Source of the DNA: Chryseobacterium sp. C-71
Lineage (GTDB): Bacteria; Bacteroidota; Bacteroidia; Flavobacteriales; Weeksellaceae
Direction of reading: 5' to 3'
Assembly (NCBI RefSeq): GCF_020911865.1
Contig: NZ_CP087131.1
Coordinates: 3,906,001-3,970,000 of the forward strand
Length of the DNA stretch: 64,000 nucleotides
How positions within the stretch are numbered: position 1 is the stretch's first letter; each line of letters starts with the position of its first letter. Under the pieces are notes generated by a model that ran no database searches, was not told the origin of the DNA, and saw only the letters and a program-made list of their open reading frames with translations. This document shows positions 15,738 to 23,814 of the stretch, one piece after another. A program made the position numbers and the translations under genes.

Positions 15738-17150
15738 ATGCAAATAGAACAGATTTATACAGGATGTCTCGCTCAGGGAGCTTATTACATTGTTTCAAAT
15801 GGTGAAGCTGCGATCATTGATCCTTTAAGAGAAACCCAGCCTTACATCGAAAGACTGGAAAAAGACAATGTAAAACTTAAATACATTTTTGAAACCCATT
15901 TTCACGCAGATTTTGTGAGTGGCCACGTTGATTTAAGTAAAAAAACAAAAGCACCAATCGTGTACGGACCAACTGCAAATCCCGAATTTGAAGCCATTAT
16001 TGCTGAAGACGGACAGATCTTTGAAATCGGAAAAATCAAAATAAAAGTTTTGCATACACCAGGACATACGATGGAAAGCTCTTCCTTTTTATTAATCGAT
16101 GAAAACGGAAAAGAAAAAGCACTTTTCAGTGGAGACACTTTGTTTCTTGGCGATGTCGGTCGTCCGGATCTGGCTCAGAAAGCGGCAAATATGACTCAGG
16201 AAGAATTGGCAGGACTTCTTTATGAAAGTTTATACCAAAAAATTCTGCCTTTGAACGATGAAATTATCGTTTATCCTGCGCACGGAGCGGGTTCTGCCTG
16301 CGGAAAAAATATGCAGAAAGAGACGGTTGATACGTTGGGCAATCAAAAGAAAACCAATTATGCGTTGAATCAAAAAGATAAAGAAAGCTTCATAAAAGCT
16401 GTTACAGACGGGCTTCTTCCTCCACCAGCTTATTTCGGGATGAATGTAGCGATGAATAAAAAAGGCTACGACAGTTTTGATGAGGTTTTGTCAAAAGGTC
16501 TTCACGCTCTTTCTCGTGAAGAATTTGAGGAAACCGCAGAACACTCAGGTGCTTTGATTCTGGATGTCAGAAATAATAATGATTTTGCTAAAGGATTTGT
16601 TCCTCAATCGATTAATATCGGATTAGACGGAGATTTTGCACCTTGGGTCGGCGCTTTGATTGTTGATGTCAAACAACCTATTTTATTGGTTACTGATGAA
16701 AATAATGAGGAGGAAACGGTCACAAGACTCAGCAGAGTAGGGTTTGACAACGTTTTGGGTTTTCTGAAAGGTGGTTTTGAAGCCTGGAAAAACAGCGGAA
16801 AAGAAATTGACAAAGTTCATCGAATTTCTGCTACAGATTTTGAAAAGGAAATTGAAAATAAAGAAGTGAAAATTATCGATGTAAGAAAAGAAAGTGAGTA
16901 TGAAGCGGAACACGTCGATGAAGCCTACAATAAGCCTTTAGCTTATATCAATGAGTGGATTAATCATCTTGAACCGACCGAACATTTTTATCTTCATTGT
17001 GCAGGCGGGTATAGAAGTATGATGGCGGCGAGCATTCTTCTGGCAAGAGGTTACCGAAATTTTACCGAAATTGAAGGTGGATTTAATGCAATCGCACAAA
17101 CTGGTGTTCCCAAAAGCGATTTCGTTTGTCAAAGTAAAGTTTTGAAGTAA
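15738..17150 (+). CDS. persulfide dioxygenase-like MBL-fold protein with two rhodanese domains
   Basis: 470 residues. Residues 1-240 form a glyoxalase II-type metallo-beta-lactamase domain with His54, His56 and Asp58 in THFHADFVSGH, then LHTPGHTMESSSF, FSGDTLFLGDVGRPDL and VYPAHGAGSACG, as in ETHE1/persulfide dioxygenases that oxidise glutathione persulfide to sulfite. Two rhodanese domains follow (about 255-355 and 365-465). The first lacks a Cys at the active loop (PILLVTDENNEEE) and is probably structural. The second has Cys421 in LHCAGGYRS. The protein links persulfide oxidation with sulfur transfer. It heads an apparent operon with the two YeeE/YedE halves. Confidence 0.93.
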   Translation: MQIEQIYTGCLAQGAYYIVSNGEAAIIDPLRETQPYIERLEKDNVKLKYIFETHFHADFVSGHVDLSKKTKAPIVYGPTANPEFEAIIAEDGQIFEIGKIKIKVLHTPGHTMESSSFLLIDENGKEKALFSGDTLFLGDVGRPDLAQKAANMTQEELAGLLYESLYQKILPLNDEIIVYPAHGAGSACGKNMQKETVDTLGNQKKTNYALNQKDKESFIKAVTDGLLPPPAYFGMNVAMNKKGYDSFDEVLSKGLHALSREEFEETAEHSGALILDVRNNNDFAKGFVPQSINIGLDGDFAPWVGALIVDVKQPILLVTDENNEEETVTRLSRVGFDNVLGFLKGGFEAWKNSGKEIDKVHRISATDFEKEIENKEVKIIDVRKESEYEAEHVDEAYNKPLAYINEWINHLEPTEHFYLHCAGGYRSMMAASILLARGYRNFTEIEGGFNAIAQTGVPKSDFVCQSKVLK

Positions 17151-17173
17151 TTTTGAATTAAATAAGTAAATTA

Positions 17174-17737
17174 ATGTTAGATATCATAAAAGAACCCTGG
17201 CCGTGGTATATCGCAGGTCCTCTGATTGGTCTTACCGTTCCGGCTTTGTTGATCTTAGGCAATAAATCTTTCGGAATCAGTTCGTCATTGCGACATATTT
17301 GTGCAGCCTGTATTCCGGCAAATGTGAGTTTTTTCAAATACGACTGGAAAAAAGAATCCTGGAATTTATTCTTTGTCCTCGGAATTTTCTTCGGAGGAAT
17401 GATTGCCGCTCATTTGCTGATGAATCCAGGAGAAATTACAGTCAATCAAAACCTTAAAGCAGAATTGGCAACCTATGGGATCACAGATTATAGCAATCTT
17501 GTCCCGACACAACTGATGAATTTTGATAGTTTATTGACGTTAAAAGGATTCATTCTGATGGTTGTCGGCGGATTTTTGGTTGGCTTCGGAACCCGATATG
17601 CAGGAGGTTGTACAAGCGGACACGCAATAATGGGATTGTCAAATCTGCAATGGCCGTCTTTGGTGGCAACAATCTGCTTTATGATCGGCGGTTTTTTAAT
17701 GGCAAATGTGATTTTGCCCATCATTCTTTCACTTTAA
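17174..17737 (+). CDS. YeeE/YedE family sulfur-compound transporter, first half
   Basis: 187 residues with about four to five membrane segments. The family mark is GFGTRYAGGCTSGHAIMGLS, with the Cys used for thiosulfate passage in TsuA/YeeE. Another Cys pair lies at RHICAACIP. Full-length YeeE is about 350 residues; here the transporter is split into this gene and the next (12 bp apart), a common arrangement in Bacteroidetes. It should import a sulfur compound (thiosulfate or related) across the inner membrane. The exact substrate is not known from sequence. Confidence 0.9.
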   Translation: MLDIIKEPWPWYIAGPLIGLTVPALLILGNKSFGISSSLRHICAACIPANVSFFKYDWKKESWNLFFVLGIFFGGMIAAHLLMNPGEITVNQNLKAELATYGITDYSNLVPTQLMNFDSLLTLKGFILMVVGGFLVGFGTRYAGGCTSGHAIMGLSNLQWPSLVATICFMIGGFLMANVILPIILSL

Positions 17738-17749
17738 ACTTATTTAATA

Positions 17750-18232
17750 ATGAAAAAAGAAACAGATATACGTCACCAAGATACCATTTGCACCAACGAA
17801 AGCCATCTTCAGCACAAATGGTATCACAATTTGAAATATTTAATAGTTGGTGTTTTGTTCGGAATCGTGTTTGTGAAAGCTGAGATCATCAGCTGGTTCA
17901 GAATTCAGGAAATGTTTCGTTTGCAGTCTTTTCATATGTACGGCGTGATTGGAAGCGCAATTGTTACTGGCATGATTTCCGTTTGGATCATCAAAAAATT
18001 TAAAATAAAAACCATTTACGGAGAAAAAATTTCAATTGCTCCGAAAACATTTAACAAAGGACAAATTTACGGAGGTTTGATCTTCGGATTTGGCTGGGCA
18101 ATCACGGGTGCTTGCCCAGGTCCTTTATTCGCACAAATCGGAACAGGAGCTTTTGCGGTTATTATTACTTTGCTGAGTGCTGTTTTCGGAACTTGGGTTT
18201 ATGGATATTTCAGAGATAAGCTACCGCATTGA
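17750..18232 (+). CDS. YeeE/YedE family sulfur-compound transporter, second half (DUF6691-type)
   Basis: 160 residues. The N-terminal 25 residues are hydrophilic (MKKETDIRHQDTICTNESHL), followed by about four hydrophobic segments. The core signature is FGFGWAITGACPGPLFAQIG, which carries the second pore Cys of the YeeE fold. It pairs with the preceding gene to build one transporter. It is the last gene of the sulfur module; the next 80 bp lead into a gene scar. Confidence 0.9.
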   Translation: MKKETDIRHQDTICTNESHLQHKWYHNLKYLIVGVLFGIVFVKAEIISWFRIQEMFRLQSFHMYGVIGSAIVTGMISVWIIKKFKIKTIYGEKISIAPKTFNKGQIYGGLIFGFGWAITGACPGPLFAQIGTGAFAVIITLLSAVFGTWVYGYFRDKLPH

Positions 18233-18301
18233 TTTTTAGAATGCCATTTAAAAAAAATTGTAATATCATTAAGTGGAAAATTTTGTAAATGATATATTAT
18301 A

Positions 18302-18526
18302 AAGTTCATATATCATTTGCAGTTGCTCCAAAGCAGATTAATAGTATTTCAGGAAAACGCAAAATTATTTCCAGACAAATCTAATACTTGGGATAGTCTT
18401 GGTGAAGCCTACTTGATAAACGGCGATAAAGGAAATGCATTAAAATCATATCAGAAGGCTTTAGCGTTAGATCCAAATTCGGAATCGGCAAAAGCAATGA
18501 TTCAGAAATTAGAAACCATTAAATAA
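18302..18526 (+). pseudogene. chimeric gene scar: LytTR fragment joined to a TPR fragment
   Basis: Bases 18302-18345 match 21433-21476 inside the LytTR gene with three differences in 44 bases; translated they give VHISFAVAPKQINS against VHKSFAVAPKQIKS. From about 18347 another frame carries a TPR-like end, LFPDKSNTWDSLGEAYLING and YQKALALDPNSESA, stopping at 18526. Such TPR tails end many Bacteroidetes hydrolases. A frame of 69 codons exists, but only from a TTG. No promoter or intact domain is seen. This is best read as a recombination scar that joined two gene ends. Confidence 0.65.
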
Positions 18527-18544
18527 AAAAATGGGTAGTAGTTT

Positions 18545-18579
18545 AGTTTCCGTTGCGTGCTATGAATGCAACGGAAACT
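18545..18579. terminator. 12-bp hairpin, possible bidirectional terminator
   Basis: AGTTTCCGTTGC and GCAACGGAAACT are exact complements around an 11-base loop. It lies between the gene scar and the converging metallophosphatase gene (stop 18696). The run after it (CATTTTAAGG) is only weakly T-rich. Confidence 0.5.
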
Positions 18580-18695
18580 CATTTTAAGGTTTAACTTGGT
18601 CTAAGATAAATCAATACCAATAGCAAAACAACTGCAATGCAAACACAATTAGATTAAATAAGGCTTTTTGGTGATTTAATATAAAGAGGTTCATT

Positions 18696-19868
18696 CTATA
18701 TCTCTTTCTTTTCTCCATTATGCAAAACTCTGTAATATTTATTTCCTTCAATCAACAGACCTTCTGATTTTTGGTTGGGAAGACTTTTAGAGTAATCTTT
18801 TGGGTGTTTTACATCAATTCCTATTACTTTTTCCTTGTATTTTCTATTGACTTTTGATTGTAGTGTATGCCCAACAACGATTGATTTTGCACTGAATTTA
18901 TTTAATCCTCGTTCTACTTCTTCCTGAGTCAAATCATCTTTAAAATAACCTCTGTACCAAGCAATTCCTTTGTGAGAAGAAATTAACAATTGCTCCAAAT
19001 TTTTCTGCGGATTCGGATAGTAAGGTTTATAATAATTGCTACGAATAATTTGATTGATTTCGTCCAAATTTGTTTTGTAACCTGCTAAATCTGGATGTAT
19101 TCCGCCATGTGCAAAGAGAATTTCGTTAATTTTTTCAATTGAATTTTTGCTCGACATCCATCTTCCAAGAAATGAATTGGTACTAAACAATTCGGTTTGT
19201 TGCTTTTTTAAAATAGAAGCAACGTGATAATATTTGAGCGAAGTATTTTCAAAATTTCCCTGCATATTTTTCAATTCGTGGTTTCCCAAAATGTAATGAA
19301 CATTTCCGCCTTTTTCTTTTGCTTCTTGCTCCAGTTTGTAAATAAACCAAAGCACTTGCGTAGTTGAAAAATCTCTATCTACAAAATCTCCGAGCAAAAC
19401 AAGATGCCCATTTCCAAATGTCCAATTTAGCTTATTGTCAACGACTTTATTGGTAATCAAAAAATCACGAAAAGTTTTAAAACCGCTTTCAATATCAGAA
19501 ATAGCTAAAATTTTAGAATTGTCGTTATAGGTATTTTTAGGAATTTCGATTTTGTTATTTAAGGTAAATTCAAATCGTGTTGAATCTAATGGGAAATAGC
19601 AATAGGTTGATATTTTTGAATCCAAAGGATACTCTTTTTGGTCTAAATAAAACCCATCATCCTGATTTCCCCTGATGTAATTTACACTAACAATGCTATC
19701 ATTTTTAGTTAAAACATAAGGACCGTCTTTGTCCCAATTCATCATTTCAGGATTTTCCGCATACCGAAAACTGGCTCCGTGATACAATCCGAATGAAACA
19801 GCAATAACTCCTATTACTACAAATGTGATAATGATATGTTTTGCATATCTCAAAAATCTCTTTTTCAT
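18696..19868 (-). CDS. membrane-anchored calcineurin-like metallophosphatase
   Basis: 390 residues. One N-terminal membrane segment (about 12-32) anchors the protein; the rest is outside the cytosol. The two-metal phosphoesterase motifs are in order: AISDIESGFKTF, LVLLGDFVDRDFS, YILGNHELKNMQ, LFAHGGIHPDL and SIVVGHTLQSKV. GDFVDRD and GNHE are close to the Ser/Thr phosphatase (PPP) pattern. The substrate is unknown. It stands alone and is divergent from the LytS/LytTR pair, with 199 bp between starts. Confidence 0.88.
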   Translation of the reverse strand: MKKRFLRYAKHIIITFVVIGVIAVSFGLYHGASFRYAENPEMMNWDKDGPYVLTKNDSIVSVNYIRGNQDDGFYLDQKEYPLDSKISTYCYFPLDSTRFEFTLNNKIEIPKNTYNDNSKILAISDIESGFKTFRDFLITNKVVDNKLNWTFGNGHLVLLGDFVDRDFSTTQVLWFIYKLEQEAKEKGGNVHYILGNHELKNMQGNFENTSLKYYHVASILKKQQTELFSTNSFLGRWMSSKNSIEKINEILFAHGGIHPDLAGYKTNLDEINQIIRSNYYKPYYPNPQKNLEQLLISSHKGIAWYRGYFKDDLTQEEVERGLNKFSAKSIVVGHTLQSKVNRKYKEKVIGIDVKHPKDYSKSLPNQKSEGLLIEGNKYYRVLHNGEKKEI

Positions 19869-20067
19869 TTTTCAATTAATTTTTGTAAACCTATTAATGC
19901 TTATTCAGTTTCTAAAACAATTGTGACAAATAACCTCTGTAAATACATAAACAGTATTTGCATAAGTTCAAAGTGTTTTCATCACTCATTTTCATCATTT
20001 CAAAACGCTTTGGCTGTCGTTTGTCAACATGCTTGCAGAGGCTTGTTTATAGTCGTAATATTGCAGT

Positions 20068-20874
20068 ATGACGGCTCTTAAAAGAAATATAAAATGGATT
20101 GTGATTGCATTATTGGCAATAGCAGTTGTTCCTGTAATGATTACGGCTTATGAAGTAATCTTTACGGAAAACAAATCCGTCGTATTTTTAGGAAATTATC
20201 ACCCGAAAGTTGCCATCATTGTAATTTGCTACTACGTTTTGCTTTTTTGTTTGGGTGTAGTTTGGTTAGTTCGGGAAATTATTTTTATCACCAAACTGAA
20301 AAAAGAAAAAATGAAAGCCGAATTGATGCTTTTGAAAAGCCAGGTCAGTCCGCATTTCTTTTTCAATACGCTCAATAATTTATATGGTTTGGTGGCAAAA
20401 GATCCCAAAAAAGCACAAGAATTGATACTGAAACTTTCAGATATGATGCGTTATAGCATTTATGAAGGCGAAAAAGAAACAGTAAAGATTCAGGAGGAAA
20501 TTGATTTTTTGAAAAACTATGTTGAACTCCACAAAATGCGTTACCATAAACTGATAAGCGTTGATTTTTATTGTAATATTGATGAAAATCAAAAAGTTGT
20601 TCCTTTATTATTTATCATCCTTTTAGAAAACGCTTTCAAACACGGGGTCGAAAATTTGAGAGAGAATGCATATATAAAAATGAGTTTGACCACTTCTAAA
20701 AACGAAATCTTTTTTTCGATTGAAAACAATTTTGAAAAAACTGAAAATCAATCCGGAATTGGCTTAAAAAATCTGAAAAGAAGATTAGAATTAATTTACC
20801 CCAATCAGCACGAATTGACTTTTTCGGTAAATGAAAATATTTATAAAGCTCAACTAATTTTGAAACAATTATGA
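20068..20874 (+). CDS. LytS-type sensor histidine kinase (His_kinase family)
   Basis: 268 residues. Two N-terminal membrane segments (about 10-28 and 48-68) are followed by a short linker and the His_kinase domain with His96 in SQVSPHFFFNTLNNLYGL. The ATPase part is compact, with FIILLENAFKHGVENLREN and the G-box GIGLKNLKRRLELIYP. There is almost no extracytoplasmic domain, so the signal is likely sensed in the membrane. The gene overlaps the next one by 4 bases (ATGA), so the kinase and the LytTR regulator are translationally coupled and should form a pair. Confidence 0.93.
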   Translation: MTALKRNIKWIVIALLAIAVVPVMITAYEVIFTENKSVVFLGNYHPKVAIIVICYYVLLFCLGVVWLVREIIFITKLKKEKMKAELMLLKSQVSPHFFFNTLNNLYGLVAKDPKKAQELILKLSDMMRYSIYEGEKETVKIQEEIDFLKNYVELHKMRYHKLISVDFYCNIDENQKVVPLLFIILLENAFKHGVENLRENAYIKMSLTTSKNEIFFSIENNFEKTENQSGIGLKNLKRRLELIYPNQHELTFSVNENIYKAQLILKQL

Positions 20875-21563
20875 TAAGCTATTTAATCATCGATGACGAA
20901 CCTATTGCCCACGACATCATTAAAGGATATTGCGATTTATTGCCGAATATGCAGTTGATGAAAAACTGTTATGATGCTTTGGAAGCATTTGATTATCTGA
21001 GCAAAAACAAAGTAGATTTAATTTTTTTAGATTTGAACATGCCTGTTTTGAAAGGTTTTGAATTTCTGAAAACATTGCAAAATCCACCAAAAGTAATTGT
21101 AACAACTGCTTACAACGAATTTGCTTTGGAAGGATACGAACACAATATTTCAGATTATTTGCTCAAACCTTTTGGTTTTGAACGATTTTTAAAAGCTGTA
21201 AATAAAGCGATTGGTTCTGTTGATCAAAAGGTTGTAACTAATGAAAAAAGTGAGGCTTCTAACCGCATTTTTGTCCAAAGCAATAAAAAACACATTCAAC
21301 TGGAAACAGAAAATATTTTATACATCGAAGCAACAGGAAACTACATCAAAATAGTAACCACGACCGAAACCATTACCATTCGTGAAAAATTCTCTACTTT
21401 TTTAGAACAATTGCCTAAAAACGATTTTGTGCAAGTTCATAAATCATTTGCGGTTGCTCCAAAGCAGATTAAAAGTGTTGAAGGAAACATCATATTTATT
21501 TCGAATTACCAAATTCCTATTGGCAAAATTTATAAGATGAATATTGTGAAATTGTTAAAGTAG
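20871..21563 (+). CDS. LytTR-type response regulator (partner of LytS-like kinase)
   Basis: 230 residues. Receiver domain with DDEP at the start (YLIIDDEPIAHDII), phospho-acceptor Asp54 in LIFLDLNMPVLKG and Lys in LLKPFGFERF. LytTR domain from about 135: ENILYIEATGNYIKIVTT and FVQVHKSFAVAPKQIKSVEG. The bases of that last motif recur in the scar at 18302-18345. Its start overlaps the kinase stop. It converges with the membrane-protein gene at 21572-21985, 8 bp beyond its stop. Confidence 0.93.
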   Translation: MISYLIIDDEPIAHDIIKGYCDLLPNMQLMKNCYDALEAFDYLSKNKVDLIFLDLNMPVLKGFEFLKTLQNPPKVIVTTAYNEFALEGYEHNISDYLLKPFGFERFLKAVNKAIGSVDQKVVTNEKSEASNRIFVQSNKKHIQLETENILYIEATGNYIKIVTTTETITIREKFSTFLEQLPKNDFVQVHKSFAVAPKQIKSVEGNIIFISNYQIPIGKIYKMNIVKLLK

Positions 21564-21571
21564 TTTATGTT

Positions 21572-21985
21572 TTACATTCTTGATCTCGCCACTTTAAGTT
21601 CAACAAAACCAAGTAAGGTAATAACTATTATTTCGGTCAAAAAATAGGTGGTTCCTAATATTGTCAGGAAAGAATAATATTTAATCAATAATCCTAATGT
21701 TGCGACACAATAAAGAAAGTTCGCAACAGCAATAATCCTGATGAAAAGTGCCCACCTTTCTTTTAAAAATAAAAAACAAGAGAAAGAATATATACAAAAA
21801 AGACCTGCTATTGCAGAAAGATAAGTCAATACAATTTCAGGCATTCCAAAATAGACGTTTAGACTTCGCATTACAGCAAATAGAAAAAATGCAGTGAAAA
21901 ATGCACCCAAACTGTCCATCAAAAAAAATATTTTTGGCTTTACGGATAAATAATTGATTAGGTTGTTTATTATACTATTCATCAA
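21572..21985 (-). CDS. four-helix membrane protein, unknown function
   Basis: 137 residues with four hydrophobic segments (about 20-40, 48-68, 74-95 and 103-125) and short basic ends. I do not recognise a family. Its start overlaps the end of the metallophosphoesterase gene by 11 bp, so it is the last gene of the phosphatase operon read from 26745. An accessory membrane role there is only a guess. Confidence 0.7.
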   Translation of the reverse strand: MMNSIINNLINYLSVKPKIFFLMDSLGAFFTAFFLFAVMRSLNVYFGMPEIVLTYLSAIAGLFCIYSFSCFLFLKERWALFIRIIAVANFLYCVATLGLLIKYYSFLTILGTTYFLTEIIVITLLGFVELKVARSRM

Positions 21986-23783
21986 TTTTTTTTAAATTCC
22001 TTTTCTTAAAATCAATTTTGAAATGGTCTGCGGGATCTCCCGAAGATAGTTTATTTAAAATTTTGAAGAATGTTTTCAGCTGATTTAGAAATTCATCTTC
22101 TGTATTCAGTTTTTCGAAATTTTCGTGCAAAATTTTGAATTGTGAAAGACGTTTTTCAGGAATGTCTTTTTTTGCTAATTCGTCTGCAGACTGCAACTGA
22201 TAAAGATTTAATAAAGCATCTTCAAAATTCCATGTTTTAGATTTTTCTGCATTTATTTTATTTGAATTTGCGGTGTCAATACTTAAATAAAGTAAATCTT
22301 CTCCTGAAAGTTTGGAAGCTTTCTTAATAAAATCTTTAGGCCAATCTGAAGGAACAAATCTCAGTCGCACCAGTTCTTTTATATGAAATAATGTGAAATC
22401 GTGATAATTCTTTGTTTTTAAAATGTCAATGTTCCAAATATCTTTTGTATTCCGACTTTTTAAAGCATCAAACTCTTTCTGATACAAAGGAAATAGCTCA
22501 TCAAAATGGGGAACATCAGTAATAGAAACCGTTTCCACTTCAAAATCTGTGGGAGAATTCACTGTTAAAATTTTATATCCCGGAAGATAAGCTGCCAACG
22601 AAGGAACCTGAATATTGACCAGCATTTTTCCGTTTTCAAACTTTTTGATTCCGGTGTCGTTGATGTGCATATGGCCTGCGAAATGAAGTTTCAGTCCTGC
22701 ATCGGCAAAAACCTGAGCAACCTGATCACTTGGTACTCTGTCAAGCTGCCATTTATTTTTACCTAATAAATTTTTAATATCTTCAGAAGCTCCGTCATTG
22801 TAATCAAGCATCGGATAATGCGTAAAAGCAATGAGAACTTTGCTGTTTTTTTCTGCTTCTTTTGAAATATTTTTCACCCAATCAATCAAATGTTTTTTAT
22901 TGGTAAGTACATTGTTGTATCCAACGGAAGCACCATGAAAATTATTAGGATCTATTGGATTTCCATTACTATTTTTTGGTAAATAGGTATTTCCGTCAAT
23001 TGCTAAAAGCCAAATTCCTTTTACAGGTTCTACCACATAACTCAAATCAGGAACAGAAAATCCCTGACTGACTTCATATATTCTGTTGGAATATTCTGAA
23101 TTTTTTAAAGCCTTTTTAAAACTATAATCTTCGTAAGAATTATGATTAAATGGAGTTTCCCAAAACAGATCTTTTTCAGAAGGGGAGAACCCAAATTCTT
23201 TGAGCTCGTTCATAATTTCAAGATAGCCAGACATCGCAATATCTTTGGTGATGAAGGTTTCCTGACCATTATTTTGAACTAAATTTTTATTACTGAAAAT
23301 ATTAACAGGGCTTCCATTTTCGCCTAAAAAATCAGATTTACCACCATCCTTCAAAAACGGACTTACCGGATCGTGATTTCCTGTGGTAATAAAAAACCTC
23401 ATCCCATACTTTTTCTCATACTCATTTAAAATCCGTTTTAATCCTCTTAAATTGTAGGCTTGTCCGTCATCAGTATAATCACCGGGAAGTGCGACGATTT
23501 TAATTCCCCGTTTTGCAACATCATCCAAAGCTGCCAGAAAAGCAAAATAATTTTCATTAAAAATTCTTGTCGAATGGAGCTGAGAATCCATTGTTCTCAA
23601 TAAGGTTTTCTTTTTGGTTTTTGGATTTTCTGCCCCTCTGAATGTATTATCTGAAAAGTCTCCGTAAAGATCCTGAAAATGAACATCTGCCAAAAATGCT
23701 ATTTGACTCGCTTGATGTTGTGCAAATACGTTTAGCGAAAGCAGTAAAGCAACCAAAAGATGAATAGAAAAATGTTTTTTCAA
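21975..23783 (-). CDS. secreted metallophosphoesterase
   Basis: 602 residues with a signal peptide (MKKHFSIHLLVALLLSLNVF, cleavage after VFAQ). The calcineurin-type motifs are QIAFLADVHFQDLYGDF, IVALPGDYTDDGQA, FFITTGNHDPVSPF, IAFTHYPMLDYN and LHFAGHMHINDTG. The C-terminal 170 residues are a helical domain without recognisable motifs. The protein should hydrolyse a phosphate ester in the periplasm or outside. It lies 31 bp after the phosphodiesterase-phosphatase fusion gene on the same strand, giving a set of secreted phosphatases. Confidence 0.9.
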   Translation of the reverse strand: MKKHFSIHLLVALLLSLNVFAQHQASQIAFLADVHFQDLYGDFSDNTFRGAENPKTKKKTLLRTMDSQLHSTRIFNENYFAFLAALDDVAKRGIKIVALPGDYTDDGQAYNLRGLKRILNEYEKKYGMRFFITTGNHDPVSPFLKDGGKSDFLGENGSPVNIFSNKNLVQNNGQETFITKDIAMSGYLEIMNELKEFGFSPSEKDLFWETPFNHNSYEDYSFKKALKNSEYSNRIYEVSQGFSVPDLSYVVEPVKGIWLLAIDGNTYLPKNSNGNPIDPNNFHGASVGYNNVLTNKKHLIDWVKNISKEAEKNSKVLIAFTHYPMLDYNDGASEDIKNLLGKNKWQLDRVPSDQVAQVFADAGLKLHFAGHMHINDTGIKKFENGKMLVNIQVPSLAAYLPGYKILTVNSPTDFEVETVSITDVPHFDELFPLYQKEFDALKSRNTKDIWNIDILKTKNYHDFTLFHIKELVRLRFVPSDWPKDFIKKASKLSGEDLLYLSIDTANSNKINAEKSKTWNFEDALLNLYQLQSADELAKKDIPEKRLSQFKILHENFEKLNTEDEFLNQLKTFFKILNKLSSGDPADHFKIDFKKRNLKKIDE

Positions 23784-23814
23784 AACTGTATATTTTAGAA
23801 AAATAATTAGAATA

